A DNA stretch of 64,000 bases from Patiria miniata (taxonomy: Eukaryota > Echinodermata > Asteroidea > Valvatida > Asterinidae), in contig NW_024037072.1 of assembly GCF_015706575.1 (NCBI RefSeq), positions 3,043,001-3,107,000 of the forward strand, read 5' to 3'. Under the pieces are notes generated by a model, which saw only the letters and a list, made by a program, of their open reading frames with translations, was not told the DNA's origin and made no database searches. Each line of letters opens with the position of its first letter. Position 1 is the first letter of the stretch. Shown piece by piece: positions 22,933-35,459 of the stretch. The translations under genes and the position numbers were made by a program.

Positions 22933-24475
22933 AGAATATTTATAAGTCATATTTTTTTGTTCTTTCCAATATATATTTTTTTAAGATTCAAAGATATTTG
23001 CTCGGCAAATAAATGTACTTCCCCAAATATACTGTGAAGCAAAAGCAATAACGATCTTTTGAAGAAAATAATGATTTATTTTCAACTTATTCTTCACTAA
23101 TAAATCTACCTAGGCATTAGGTAAACAAAAAACCACAAGTGTATAATAATACAAACTAGTTACCAATTTTGAAAGTTTTAAATACTCACTTCACTCGAAC
23201 CGATATGGCAGAAAGTTCAAAGGTATATAAACGGGTATATTTTTACAGCCTAACATTATAATCTAGAAAATCGCAGGAATGAAAGGATTTTGTACTGTTC
23301 GTAAATCTACTCCTAAAATCTGGAATTAAAGAACAGATGAAAAGTTACGAAAGACAGGCTAAGGACTTTACTCACGAGTCAGCCATATTAAATTGAAAGC
23401 GAGGTAAACTCGTCATTTTTGGAACTTGCAAATGAAAACAATGAATTAAAGTTTATTACAAATTAATATGCTCAGATGAATATTAATTTAACATTTGTGA
23501 TTAAACTTATCCATACTGCTTTAAGCCCCATTTGAAGAAAAAAAATTAAAGTGATATTTAATGAACCAAGGAGATATAAAATCGAAACGCACTTGTAATT
23601 CACTAATGAGATAATAATTAATATGCACTCACCTAAACGAACAAGACCGCTTGTTTATAAAACTGAGCTTATTATACAGTCCGCCGCAGCATCACAAATG
23701 TTTTCATTGTTCAAAAGTGACCAGGCAGACAAAACTCGTGCGCGTCGCCAAAATGCACCAAATAAGCCTCTGTACTGATAACTGCATACTTTGTTTACGT
23801 GTGTGCTTTCCTATGGTGCTCACTGGACCGTGCCCCCCCCCCCGGCTCCAAAGGAAAGTGCACGTGTAAACAAAATGTGACGTCATCAGTACAGAGGCTT
23901 ATTGATTTAGTAAAAAGCCCAATCCTAGTTAATGCCAAAATTCACTTACAATTCTTCAAAGAGATAAAAAATTCACAATATAATAAACGCCTTTTAAGCT
24001 CAATAAAAAGCTAAAAACTACGAAAACTTGCACATTAAAGACTCCCCTTAATTATGGTAACGCAACCTCGACTTAATAAATTTTAATGACTGATGAGTTA
24101 ATACAACATAAATGGCATTTCTCGATGACGTCGTCAGCTGTACAGACAGAAATAAACTCTGGTAATTTACCCAAAAGTGTTGTTCAATTCATGTTAGATC
24201 CACATTTACAATCAATACCACAAAAATCAAAGCTTGCAAGACCAACTCACGTACTTCCAAATTTATAACGAATTAAAGTTGAAAAGCGCAGTGAAACTCG
24301 GTTGCGTCACAGAATATATATAATAGTGGTTAGGATTATGTGGTTGGATAATATTATAATAATTGTTTATCATACTTTGCACTTGGAAATTTCTGTGTAC
24401 CTCCTGACTTTCAGGCCTATCAGAAAAGCAGAGAAAAGGAAACGTCTAAAACGATGGAATGATTTCACTCAATTC
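22933..24475. other. Spacer paralogous to 180-1260, with empty MITE site
   Basis: No gene. aaactagt at 23153-23160 followed by tacc-attttgaaag is the unoccupied target of the MITE found at 30873, 37103 and 43606. 23165-23480 is repeated next to those MITEs, and 23305-24150 matches 180-1260. 23742-23780 and 23883-23905 are an inverted pair (gcctctgtactgat / atcagtacagaggc). Confidence 0.55.
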
Positions 24476-25395
24476 GTCAGACTCACCATTCCATTCGGCA
24501 AACTCATCATATTTTTGCTTTGAATTCCTCGTTCTTTCCTGCGAATTCCTTTTTCTAGTTCACCACTTTATTCGGCAATTTTATCATTCCATTCATCAAT
24601 TTGATCGCCTTATTCTGTGAATTCATTATTTCATTAAAAATTCAGATTTCATCATTTTTTTCCCGCCGGATTTATTCATCCTGATGAATTCGCCGAATAA
24701 AAAGTGGGATTTGCCGAATTTAATATGGAATTCGCTGAATGAAATGATGTACTCGCCGAATAAACATGAGGATTTTGCGGAATGAAATGATGATTACCTC
24801 CAGGAAATAGCGAATTTGCAGAACGGATTGATAAAATTGCCAAATGAAATCATTATTTCGCCAAAAGGAGTTATAAATTCGCCGAAAGGAGTGATGAGTT
24901 GACCGAATGTATTTGCCGAATGGAATGATGAGTTTGACGAATTGAATGATGATTTTGCCGAATGGAATTATTAGTTTGCCTAACGGACTGATGAGTTTGC
25001 CGAATGGAATTATTAGTTTGCCGAATGGATGATGAGTTTGCCGAATTGAATGATGATTTTGCCGAATGGAATTATGAGTTTGCCGAATGGAATGATGGGA
25101 GTTTGCCGATTTGAATGATGATTTTGCCGAATGGAATTATTAGTTTGCCTAATGGACTGATGAGTTTGCCGAATGGAATTATTAGTTTGCCGAATGGATG
25201 ATGAGTTTGCCGAATGGAATGATGAGTTTGCCGAATTGAATGATGATTTTGCCGAATGGAATTATTAGTTTGCCGAATGGAATTATTAGTTTGCCGAATG
25301 GATGATGAGTTTGCCGAATGGAATGATGAGTTTGCCGAATGGACTGATGAGTTTACCGAATGAAATGAGTTTGCCGAATGGAATGAGTCTGACAG
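24476..25395. mobile_element. Foldback element with minisatellite arms (unit about 21 bp)
   Basis: The right arm (about 24880-25390) is a tandem array of units like gagtttgccgaatggaatga, roughly two dozen copies with variants. The left end (24476-24620) has degenerate units in the opposite orientation (ccattccattcggcaaactc). The termini gtcagactca and tgagtctgac are inverted. The architecture matches 4869-5317 and 41995-42882. I see no convincing target duplication. Confidence 0.75.
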
Positions 25396-25796
25396 TGGAG
25401 TGATATGAACTATTGAAGGCAGCTTTGGCGTGCCATACTCCCCCTTGTCCGAATTTTTCAGTGGCCGGTTTGCTGCCCTGTCGGTTATTTCGCTTGATTA
25501 TCGAATACAGGACTGATGTCATCCGTCCGCAAATTAGAAAATGTCTTCTCGCTTCGCTCCTTTCGCAGATCAGACGAGCGAGGACAAAGCCGCATTGTGG
25601 ATGTCTATTGTAATAAACGACTGTTCCATGTTACAAGAAGGTTATAGACACAACATTGCACCATGCATGTTGCCATTATGAAACGCCCACGTTTAAGGTA
25701 GAGTATAGATCATTTGTCATTTGTGGATTTGTTTCGTTTGAAGCAACAAAAGTCCTCAAATCTAAAGACGGGCGCTTAACAACTTGCAGCGGCGTA

Positions 25797-25848
25797 GCTA
25801 CGGGGGGGGGGGGGGGGGGGTAGGATAAGAACCCTGGCTACGCCGCTG
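25797..25848. repeat. Collapsed MITE-like inverted repeat with poly-G core
   Basis: cagcggcgtagctac and its inverted partner ctacgccgctg enclose about 20 G. The ends resemble the hAT-like MITE at 347. The element is only about 52 bp and has no clear flanking duplication, so it may be an internally deleted copy. Confidence 0.5.
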
Positions 25849-25974
25849 CTAAATTGGTGGAGCTTTAGCTCTGTGTATTCCGAGAAATCAATTCTAGGAT
25901 CTCGATTTCAATTCAAAAGTTGCTGAGTCATATTTGAATTGCGCCCTAAATCAGCGTCCGGAACAGGTTCTCAT

Positions 25975-26125
25975 TCAGCAACGCGATGTCACGCACTGAA
26001 CCGACGCGACATACGACGGTGCGACGTGACGGGCGACGGAAGGAGCGACGTTTACACACAACAAGATGGGAAGGACGATGCGACGGACGACGGCACGACG
26101 CAACGGAGCCATCGTGCCGTCGCAG
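25975..26125. repeat. GACG/CGAC-rich segment 3' of GPCR4
   Basis: Dense CG dinucleotides in strings such as cgacgcgacatacgacggtg. Homologues lie at 31545-31720, 37815-37990 and 44275-44450, each about 0.5-0.7 kb beyond the stop of genes 4 to 7. ORFs here are arginine-rich by composition and not convincing. The spread of CpG in an AT-rich spacer is unusual. Confidence 0.5.
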
Positions 26126-26669
26126 TGTGTCGTCAATAGTACACCATACTATACACAATCCGCATACTGCAAAGCGATGACATTTGCAAAGTGGGTGACG
26201 TTTTGCAAGTCAGCTCTTGCTACCTTTTGAGCGTTGGCGTGTGACTTATGAAAGTCGGCGGGCGTCCTATGGAACACCGAGACTACATCCGAGAACACCA
26301 CTCCCAAAACTAAAGTACTGCGTGTAATGTTAGACGAATTAAAACTTATTTTTGATTTACCTCCACAGCTTTGACTTTTTTTTGCGATAGAGGACTTTGT
26401 GCTTAAACAGGAATTTGCACGAGCTTCGTTCAAAAAAGAGGAGCATATTTGAGGGAACAAAAATCGATTCCTCGTGCGGGCAAAATGATTGTCACTGATG
26501 TTTCTTTGTAGATGTTGATAGAAATTATGTGCGCAAACATAAAACATGTATATATACACGACTACGAACTCCAGCAAGATACCGGCGGAAATCAAATGGT
26601 GATAGAATTGAAACATTATATGAAGAAAAATAACCAAATTATGAGGCAAGTCAGGCGACACTCAACAAA

Positions 26670-27614
26670 CTATTTGTTGTCATTTTTTATCCAATGCGTG
26701 GATTCGGTATTTTGCCGGTCTTCGTTACCATCAACCGTTTCCACAAGTTGTTCTGGTTTCTGAAGCAGACAGCAACAGGACAGTTCTTTGAAGCCCTGCC
26801 TGAAACCATCCAAACGCCACCAGTAGATTAGCGGGTTGATAGCTGGAGACAGACAATAAACACAAGCGGCAATCGTGTTGTAGCTATTGTAGATATCGTC
26901 GGAGATTGTGCTCTGACCAGTTTCGATGAAATACTTAATTATCTGGCCGATGTTGTAAGGGATCCAACAAATGAATGATGTCACAAGAATGATGGAGAAA
27001 GTGACCAACAGGCGACGGGTCTGACGAACACGAGTAGCGGCCTGTTCTGAATCATCAGGGATGGAGAGACCTGGGCTTGATGCAAGCGGGGGAACGTAGC
27101 TCTTGATCTTTCTGAAGACGAAGCGGTACAGCACAGCGGTCACGATCCACACAGCGAGTATTAACGGAGATCTAAACCACGCTGATAGAATCAAGCGAAC
27201 CTCGTTAGATGCCACAAAGATAACCAACAAGTGAAGTGCAAGGGAGAAACACCAAAGTAGAAGGCAAACCACTACCAGGCGGCATCGCGTCACCAACGCG
27301 TCATAGCGAGAGGGCGGCGAGATCGTCAGTGCCAGGTAGCGGTTCACAGCCACTGCTAAAATCGTCAGTACGGAAACGAAGAAACTCGACTGGAGAAGGG
27401 CAGAAAATAATCGTGCCCTGTTTATTGAAAAGGCAATTGCCATCACAGAAAACACCAGGTCGGCCAGGGCGATACTAAAGACGAAGGCGAAGTACTTGAT
27501 GCGGAGATGGCTGGTTTTGGCTAACACCACCATCACCAGCAGATTCTCCAACACAGCCAGGACTGCAATAACACCAGCAGCATAATTGATTACGGTGATC
27601 AAGGTAGAACCCAT
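26670..27614 (-). CDS. GPCR4: class A rhodopsin-like receptor, 314 aa
   Basis: A seven-transmembrane receptor with N24, D52, NRYLAL (91-96), CWIP in TM6 and NPLIY in TM7. Loop 3 is the SYVPPLASSPG type. TM7 begins NTIAACVYC, as in GPCR9. The C-tail is of the longer form ending STHWIKNDNK, shared with genes 5-7, because the stop used by other copies is read past. After helix 8 it has a triple cysteine (LSCCCLL), where relatives have FCRC, and HLLVIF replaces HLPVIL in TM4. The start is the ATG 10 nt after the conserved acceptor (exon from 27624) with a favourable ACAATGG context. Paired with the donor at 28373-28381 the leader intron would be about 757 bp. It is closest to GPCR6. The ligand is unknown. 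Confidence 0.9.
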   Translation of the reverse strand: MGSTLITVINYAAGVIAVLAVLENLLVMVVLAKTSHLRIKYFAFVFSIALADLVFSVMAIAFSINRARLFSALLQSSFFVSVLTILAVAVNRYLALTISPPSRYDALVTRCRLVVVCLLLWCFSLALHLLVIFVASNEVRLILSAWFRSPLILAVWIVTAVLYRFVFRKIKSYVPPLASSPGLSIPDDSEQAATRVRQTRRLLVTFSIILVTSFICWIPYNIGQIIKYFIETGQSTISDDIYNSYNTIAACVYCLSPAINPLIYWWRLDGFRQGFKELSCCCLLQKPEQLVETVDGNEDRQNTESTHWIKNDNK

Positions 27615-28372
27615 TGTCGATTGCCTGCACAGATAAAACAACATGATCAATAACACCTAATTTAAGCGACCTTACCAATTGACGTGTGGTAAAATGGAAC
27701 ATGTCAACGTATGCTTGTGAAACGTTTTTGGTAATATTAAATTCTACCGTTGGTATTATAAAAATAACAATTATGATGTTTTTGGAACCATTCCCAAGCA
27801 TATATACTAATGCCAATGTCTTTTTTTCTGGACAAAGTTACATAAACCAAATCATTTTTTGATTGGTTATTCCAGTGGTATCCATCAAAATCTGAATCTC
27901 ATGACAAAATGATTACATGCAGGTGTGAGGCCTGTATATATAACCACCCTTAACCGTGTTGTGATAATGTAGTAATGTCCCTTGTTAGCACCATTTCAGA
28001 TGTCTTGTCACACACTGCTAGTTACAAAGCGTAGAACTAAACAATAAGTGAAATTCAAGTCAAAGTCGATGTTGCCAATTACGTACCTACATACAATTTG
28101 GTCCACAGGGCAAATCCGAAAACAAACTTCGTCGAAATGATTAAGTCGAAAATGGGAAGAAACTGAAGTAGCGAGTCGATCTCTCGCAACCAAAACATCG
28201 AATGAAACCTTGTGGCTCAACATGAAAGGAGAGATATGAAATTATACGATTAATGTATTATTTATGTCCTTAAACCCAAAGAAGAAACCTTATGGCATAT
28301 TGAATGCATAAACATGCATAAATGTGTACAAATTAATAGAGAAATAAAGCGGAAGCGAAGTTCCTTATGCAA

Positions 28373-28381
28373 ATTACTCAC
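28373..28381 (-). promoter_or_regulatory. Candidate 5' splice donor for GPCR4 leader exon
   Basis: GTGAGTAAT on the minus strand, in a context (gtatc before it, ttgcataagg after it) shared with the other conserved units. With the acceptor at 27625-27626 it defines a short, clean 757-bp 5'-UTR intron, the least disturbed in the array. Confidence 0.55.
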
Positions 28382-28960
28382 GATACATACATCTTGGTCA
28401 CAGTGTCATGCAGTTTACTCGTGCAATGCCGTTCAATGCCTCCCAATTCATTTAGTATACGCCATAAAAACCACACAGTTGGATCCGAGTTCGGATTTTG
28501 AGTTTGTCTTGCCCTCCCAAAACTTAGCGAGTTTAACTACCAGACATTCGTCAATGCACTTGGTAGCGTGTTTGTATTGAAAAAGTAGTTTATTGTTAAG
28601 TGCTATACTAGCAATGTCCTATTCAACAATAGCAGTTTTATTAGATTACTGTTTGCCGATGACGACTTTTTAAGCCGAAAGTATACCAACAAGAGCTGTC
28701 AATCAAACCAAGTGACACGATTGGACATTCCTTTGCTACTGTTGGTTCAATCAATCTATTGAAGACGAGGACTAAACATAGAACTTGGAAATTTACTCGA
28801 TCACATCTGGAGAAATCTGATAAGTTTGCATAAAATCACCGACAATGAGATAACCCTACCCAATTACAAAATGTATACTCCCTTGTCACAAAAGACAGGA
28901 AGCGGCAGCGTATTTTTTATCTTTTTTTATTTTTTTTATTTTTGCAGCACACATCGTTTT

Positions 28961-28981
28961 AACCAATCACATCACGCACCC
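28961..28981 (-). promoter_or_regulatory. Candidate CCAAT-type element upstream of GPCR4
   Basis: The same aaccaatcacatcacgcacc block as at 6397 and 40788. It is missing from the GPCR5 and GPCR7 upstream regions, where the text jumps from gcagcgtattttttg straight to aacatatggcg. Confidence 0.25.
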
Positions 28982-29081
28982 TTACGATGTATGGATGGAA
29001 GATACGCACTTAGGTTCTCGTATGGTTGATTACTTGCATTTCTAAATATTATGTTCGTGGTATATTTCAACAATGTATTTT

Positions 29082-30864
29082 TCCTAATGAGTTTTACTTG
29101 TCCATTATTTAACAATTTGTTATGTATTCAGGGCCACAATGGAAACTACTATTTAACTGTTTGGGCATAGGCCTACAAATTGAACATATAAATAAATAAA
29201 TAAGAGTACTGGGGAAAACATTTTAATATCCTTGAATTTATCATAATCAAGGGATGAAGGTGGCATTGTAATTTGCTCGTCTGAAGACAAGGATTAAGGC
29301 CTATGAACATATGGCGAATATTAAACAGATACGATGTTTTATTCACATCACCATCACGTACACACAGTCTTGTTTTACATGACTCTCGAGCACAAGGTAT
29401 AGTCTTTCCCTTTTTCCCTATAATATAACGCTTTCCTATAGACTAAGCCACACAAACCCAAACATGAGAACCGTTTTCAAGGAAAGATGAACTCTCGATA
29501 ACAACAAAGGATCTGCGGTTCTCCCTTTACGGTCTACACATAAATATTTATTAGGCCTATAACTATAACTCCAAAATGCCTCTAAACCTGTTTTTCATAG
29601 AGGGCGAAATGTTGTGTGGACGAATCCAGAAAACCATTCACACTTCGTGCATCATGTGGACCTCTTTTGTTCACAGGTCCACAAAGAGTATGCAATGTTA
29701 GAGCACCCACTACACACCAACACACCTCAATTTTAGAAGATACGGGATGGGCTTAAAGAATTGTAACAGAAAGTGTGTCTTTTGTTGAGATATTGGGTGG
29801 TTATGGCAACATTTGGTGCAGAGCGTCAACTGGCTTGTTTGTGTTGAAAAGTACGAATGTAGTAATTTAGGTTGATCAAGTGGATAGGGATTTGGTGTCA
29901 TCCATGACAAATGATTTGTTAGTTCGTCAATTTTTTTGTCTGTAATTCAATTGGCAAAGAACGGGTTCAAAGAAATGGGTTTTAACGATCTTTCTGATAG
30001 TGCCTGCATGAAGGATTGGACGACTGCAAGTTTGATAAGAAAAGAATCCATTTCTAAACTTGCAATCAAAATGTTGACTCCCGTTTAATTTGAAGCTGAC
30101 CTCGGGTCGACCCGCAATTTGCTCGCGATATGCAAGTCAGTTGGTTACGAAAGAACGTTTGCATAATTATTGTAGCCACTTTAAGGTCGCTGTTTGCGCT
30201 TCGTACAGTGTACTGTGCATAGCTAGCGCACGGCTAGTGAACCATTACTGACATAATTTATGAACGCCTTGATCCTATGATAAACTGTCTCGGGAGACAC
30301 AATATTCTAGACAAGCCAGGCAAAGTTGTCCGAGGAGACACAATCTCCGAGCAAAGAATACCTCCGAGTTGGTTTCTCCGAATTCCGAGTGGAGGCGCTA
30401 TTTGTGCATGAGGGAGGCACAGACGTACGGTGTTGAGGAGGCACCGTCCCCCATGCGCCCCTCCCGCTTTACACTGGCAGCAAAATGTCAAGGCACTTAT
30501 AAATTGTGTTTCTCATAATATTTACTTTGTCAAAAATGATAATTCAGATAATCTGATTCAATTGATAAGCACGCGATCGTACTGTTGTTTCAAGCAAATG
30601 TGTAGAACAAATTAAATTAACGCCCAGCTGTACCCCATTAGTTTTGTCCAATATTCGTAAATTGGCAAAATTCTGTAAAATTTTTGAAAGGTTCTAGTTA
30701 TTGGATTCTGAAACTACATGTATTATGAAAAGGGCACAGAAACCATTCATGAAATCGTTCACTGCTTTCCCGCCTGCCGGTTCATAGTTCCAAGTTTGTT
30801 TGGCAGTCTGAACATTTGATTTCGATAATTAGCTTTTTCAGTTCGAACATCTTACGTCTTGCAC
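29082..30864. other. Spacer in copy A, contains empty foldback site
   Basis: No gene. gttggttacgaaagaacg near 30136-30155 is the unoccupied version of the 41995-42882 insertion site. 30250-30480 is shared with 43000-43210. Minus-strand ORFs here are duplicated with the block and have no recognisable domain. Confidence 0.6.
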
Positions 30865-30872
30865 AAACTAGT

Positions 30873-31151
30873 CAGTGGCGCACCCAAGGGGGGAGCCTAG
30901 GGGGCTTGAGCCCCCCCCCCCCCAAAAAGGGTTTTTTTTAATGTATTTTTTTTTAGTCCCACGATTTGACATTGGTGATATGTTTGTGGCCTATTTTCGA
31001 GTAGTACGGTATAATAGGGGTGTTAGTGGCGCCACCAACGTCAAAAAAAGCGGCCAAAATTTTCGGCATAATTTTTTGGAAAATTTTTTACTTCTACAAA
31101 ATTTGAATAAAAATTGTGAGCCCCCCAAGCCAAATCTTGGTTGCGCCACTG
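30873..31151. mobile_element. hAT-like MITE, 8-bp target duplication (copy 1 of 3)
   Basis: The ends cagtggcgcacccaagg and tcttggttgcgccactg are inverted repeats. aaactagt flanks both sides (30865-30872, 31152-31159). The empty site is at 23153-23160. Poly-C lies inside. The two other copies, in paralogous positions, were carried by duplication. Confidence 0.9.
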
Positions 31152-32263
31152 AAACTAGTTACCCATTTTGAAAGTTTTAAATACTCACTTCACTCGAACC
31201 GATATGGCAGAAAGTTCAAAGGAATATAAACGGGTATATTGTTACAGCCTAACATTATAATCTAGAAAATCGCAGGAATGAAAGGATTTTGTACTGTTCG
31301 TAAATCTACTCCTAAAATCTGGAATTAAGTTGAAATGTTACGAAAGACAGGCTAAGACCGTTACTCACGAGTCGGCCATATTAAATTGAAAGCGAGGTAA
31401 ACTCGTCATTTTTGGAACTTGCAAATGAAAACAATGAATTAAAGTTTATTACAAATTAATATGCTCAGATGAATTCAAAAGTTGCCCAGTCATATTTTGA
31501 ATTGCGCCCTAAATCAGCATCCGGAACAGGTTCTCATTCAGCAACGCGATGTCACGCATTTGAACCGACGCGACATACGACGGTGTGACGCGGCCGGCAA
31601 CGGAAGGAGCGACGTTTACACACAACAAGATGGGAAGGACGACGTGACAGCAGACTGTGTACAAAAGCAATGAAGACGCGACGGCACGACGCAACGGAGC
31701 CATCATGCCGTCGCAGAGTGTCGTCAATAGTACACCATACCATACATCGGCCGCACACTGCAAAAGCGATGACATTTGCAAAGTTGGTGACGTTTTGCAA
31801 GTTAGCTCTTGCTACCTTTGAACGTTGGCGTGTGACTTTAATATGAAAGTCGGCGGGCGACGTATGGAACGCCAAGACTGCATCCGAGAACACCTCTCCC
31901 AAAACTAAACTACTGCGTGTAATGTTAGACGAATTAAAACTTATTGTTGACTTAACTCCACAGCTTTGACCTTTTTTTGCGATAGAGGACTTTGTGTTTA
32001 AACAGGAATTTGCACGAGCTTCGTTCAAAAAAGAGGAGCATATTTGAGGGAACCAAAATCGATTCCTCGTGTGGGCAAAATGATTGTCACTGATATTTCT
32101 TTGTAGATGTTGATAGAAATTATGTGCGCAAACATAAACATGTATATATACACGACTACGAACTTCAGCAAGATACCGGCGGAAATCAAATGGTGATAGA
32201 ATTGAAACATTATATGAAGAAAAATAACCAAATTATGAGGCGAGTCAGGCAACACTCGACAAA

Positions 32264-33208
32264 CTATTTGTTGTCATTTTTTATCCAATGCGTGGATTCG
32301 GTATTTTGCTGGTTTTCGTTACCATCAACCGTTTCCACAAGTTGTTCTTGATTCTGAAGCAGACAGCGACAGAACAGTTCTTTGAAGCCCTGCCTGAAAC
32401 CATCCAAACGCCACCAGTAGATTAGCGGGTTGATAGCTGGAGACAGACAATAAATAAAACCGCAAACCCAGTTGTAGTTATTGAAGGTATCGTCGGAGAT
32501 TGTGCTCTGACCAGTTTTGATGAAATACTCCATTATCTGGCCGACGTTGAAAGGGATCCAACAAATGAATGATGTCACAAGAATGATGGAGAAAGTGACC
32601 AACAGGCGACGGGTCTGACGAACACGAGTAGCGGCCTGTTCCGAGTCATCAGGGATGGAGAGACCTGGGCTTGATGCAAGCGGGGGAACGTAGCTCTTGA
32701 TCTTTCTGAAGACGAAGCGGTACAGCACAGCGGTCACGATCCACACAGCGAGTACTAACATAGATCTAGACCACGCTGATAGAATCAAGCGAACCTCGTC
32801 AGATGCCACCAAGACTACCGGCAAGTGAAGTGCGAGGGAGAAACACCAAAGGAGAAGGCAAACCACTACCAGGCGGCATCGCGTCACCAACGCGTCATAG
32901 CGAGAGGGCGGCGTGATAGTCAGTGCCAGGTAGCGGTTCACAGCCACTGCTAAAATCATCAGCACGGAAACGAAGAAACTCGACTGAAGAAGGGCAGAAA
33001 GGAATCGTGCCCTGTTTAGGGCATAGACAATTGCCATCACAGAAAACGCCAGGTCGGCCAGGGCGAGACTGAAGACGAAGGCGAAGTACTTGATGCGGAG
33101 ATGGCTGGTTGCTGCTAACACCACCATCACCAGCAGATTCTCCAACACAGCCAGGACTAAAATAACAGCTCCAGAATAATTGATTACGGTGATCAAGGTA
33201 GAACCCAT
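32264..33208 (-). CDS. GPCR5: class A rhodopsin-like receptor, 314 aa
   Basis: Residue landmarks: N24 (TM1), D52 (TM2), N91-R92-Y93 in place of DRY, C216-W-I-P219 (TM6), N260-P-L-I-Y264 (TM7), C280 and C282 after helix 8. Predicted TM segments lie near 9-32, 41-64, 70-92, 112-135, 148-168, 200-225 and 247-268. N-terminus about 8 residues; no TM3/ECL2 disulfide pair. TM7 begins NWVCGFIYC and TM5 begins WSRSML, features found only here and in GPCR7, which differs by one residue (Val132 here, Ile there). The start is the ATG 10 nt past the acceptor (exon from 33218). The leader intron would hold the TIR element at 33331-34816. The ligand is unknown. Confidence 0.9.
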   Translation of the reverse strand: MGSTLITVINYSGAVILVLAVLENLLVMVVLAATSHLRIKYFAFVFSLALADLAFSVMAIVYALNRARFLSALLQSSFFVSVLMILAVAVNRYLALTITPPSRYDALVTRCRLVVVCLLLWCFSLALHLPVVLVASDEVRLILSAWSRSMLVLAVWIVTAVLYRFVFRKIKSYVPPLASSPGLSIPDDSEQAATRVRQTRRLLVTFSIILVTSFICWIPFNVGQIMEYFIKTGQSTISDDTFNNYNWVCGFIYCLSPAINPLIYWWRLDGFRQGFKELFCRCLLQNQEQLVETVDGNENQQNTESTHWIKNDNK

Positions 33209-33330
33209 TGTCGATTGCCTGCACAGATAAAACGACATGATCAATAACACCTAATTTAAGCGACCTTACCAATTGACGTGTGGTAAAATGGAACATGTCA
33301 ACGTATGCTTGTGAAACGTTTTAGGTAATA

Positions 33331-34816
33331 TAGGTTTTCCCGGCGAATTTCCTATTTTTTCTAATCAGTTTCATTATCAGCCATTCAATTTCGCGTGAGT
33401 TTTGCACATGTGGTCAAATTGGTGTTTCTTTTTCATTTCGGGTTCATTCAATTTAATTTTTAGGCAGCCAAGATTTTGCTGTGAATGTTCGTACATGTAT
33501 TCATTTTCGGGCAGCCTATTTCGTTTTGGTGCATTCACGACTTAACTTGTAGCAGTCGTAAATTAAGTCTTTGCAACCTTTTGACGGTTGATGCATTCAA
33601 ATTAGCGAACATCTGTGCGCTTATAACGTATAACCATGCTTTTCGTTTCTTATTCGTTTATGGGCAATCGCTTTCATCGTTTGGTCATTTAAATTAGTAA
33701 CCTTTTTTAATCGATATATTTTTCCTATTTTCCTCCGAGGTTCATTCCCCCCCCCAAAAAAAAACCTTGATGACTGTAAAATTTACAATGTTACAAATTA
33801 ACTGATATGAGGGAAACAAGATGTAACGAAATAATTAACTGAAAAGGACTAAGATAATTTCTTTTTCACTGTTTATCTTTTCTACTTGTTTAAACGTTTG
33901 AGCAAGACGTGCAAGACATCGGGACACGTTATATGTTTGGCAATGGTTGTACCATCGGGAACACTTCTCTTGTGTTATTTCTTAAACGTTTTCTAGCGTA
34001 TGTCTGACCGAACGCTTACTGTATTCAAAGGGCCCATGCAAAGTAAGTTTTCAATGCAAACATTGAAAATACATCTTTGTGTCACATTTAACCTTATTTG
34101 CAAGTTTTACTTTCCATTTTGAGGGGTGTGTTGGTGCCTTCTCTGTTTTTATGCTAATGCAAAGTTTCATATTCAATAAAAAAAAACCTGCCATGGCATT
34201 CCGGGCATGATTAATGTTACATAGCTATTTTAGCACAAAAAGTTGCTAGAATTTTGGATATTTTGCCGTCAGAATTTTTTTATTTTTGGTGATTCTATGA
34301 TGTTTCAGTACATGGCAGTAAGCCAATGAGCAACCCTTTCTCACAAATGTTTTCAATTAGCAAATTTTGGATGAATAATTTAAAAGAAAAACCTCTAAAC
34401 TGAACATTGTCTTCCTGAAATGACATCACAGTAACAACGCGCTCATACGTAGTCCGGAAAAGCATGGACACTTTTAAATGTTTAAAGAAGTGCACTTTTG
34501 CAATGAGATTAAACAACAAAATGTTGTCACTAAATGTGTATTTTCCTTACTTTTCACAGTAGTAAAGAGTTGCACAAAAACAATCCTGAGAAAAATTCAT
34601 TGCACATTGAATGAGCAACGCGATACTTTTAATATGAATGCATCTTTGATAGGGATGAGTGAAGCTAAAAGGCGATAGAATGCTCGGATAGTGAAATTGA
34701 ATGATTCTTTTTGATTGTCGAATGCCCATCTGCGTGATCTTTCAATTTCAATCTAAATCAAATGAGCCAGGCGTTAACTTGAATGAAAACTTGGTGAAAG
34801 TGGCCGGGAAAACCTA
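33331..34816. mobile_element. TIR element in GPCR5 leader intron (copy A)
   Basis: The ends taggttttcccggc and gccgggaaaaccta are perfect 14-bp inverted repeats. GPCR4's text (ggtaatattaaattctacc) is the empty site. Because the flanks are palindromic, the target duplication can be read as TA or as ATAT. The inside has only short ORFs without recognisable domains, so it is probably non-autonomous. It is the counterpart of 46062-47727 and was duplicated with the block. Confidence 0.85.
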
Positions 34817-35450
34817 TATTAAATTCTACCGTTGGTAATATAAAAATAACAATTATGTTTTTGGAACCATTCCCAAACATATATACTAATGCCAATGTCT
34901 TTTTTTCTGGACAAAGTTACATAAACCAAATCATTTTGTGATTGGTTATTCCAGTGGTATCCATCAAAAATCTGAATCTCATGACAAAATGATTACATGC
35001 AGGTGTGAGGCCTGTATATATAACCACCCTTAACTGTGTTGTGATAATGTAGACATGTCCCTTGTCAGCACCATTTCAGATGGCTTGTTTTCCCAAGCCT
35101 TACAAAGCGTAGACCTAAACAATAAGTGAAATTCAAGTCAAAGTCGATTTGCAATTACGTACCTACATACAACTTCGTCCACAGGGCAAATCCGAAAACA
35201 AACTTCGTCGTGATGATTAAGTCGAAAATGGGAAGAAACTAAAGCAGCGAGTCGATCGTCTCGCAACCAAAACATCGACTCTGAAACCTTGTGGCTCAAC
35301 ATGAAAGGAGAGATATGAATTATACGATAAATGTATTATTTATGTCATAAAACTGAAAGAAGAAACCTTATGGCATGTTGAATGCATAAAAATGCATAAA
35401 TGTGTACAAATTAATAGAGAATTAAAGCGGAAGCGAAGTTCCTTATGCAA

Positions 35451-35459
35451 ATTACTCAC
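35451..35459 (-). promoter_or_regulatory. Candidate 5' splice donor for GPCR5 leader exon
   Basis: GTGAGTAAT on the minus strand in the shared context. With the acceptor at 33219-33220 the intron would be about 2.2 kb, stretched by the TIR element. The exon side is shortened compared with GPCR4: about 20 bases (atcttggtcacagtgtc) are missing. Confidence 0.5.

Noticed and set aside
24880-25390. Regular repeats considered as a CRISPR array
   Set aside because: Units are contiguous with no unique spacers, arms are inverted, and the genome is eukaryotic.
25939-26180. Arginine-rich ORFs near 26 kb, 31.5 kb, 37.8 kb and 44.3 kb
   Set aside because: Composition effect of the GACG-rich repeat; frames are not kept among the four copies.
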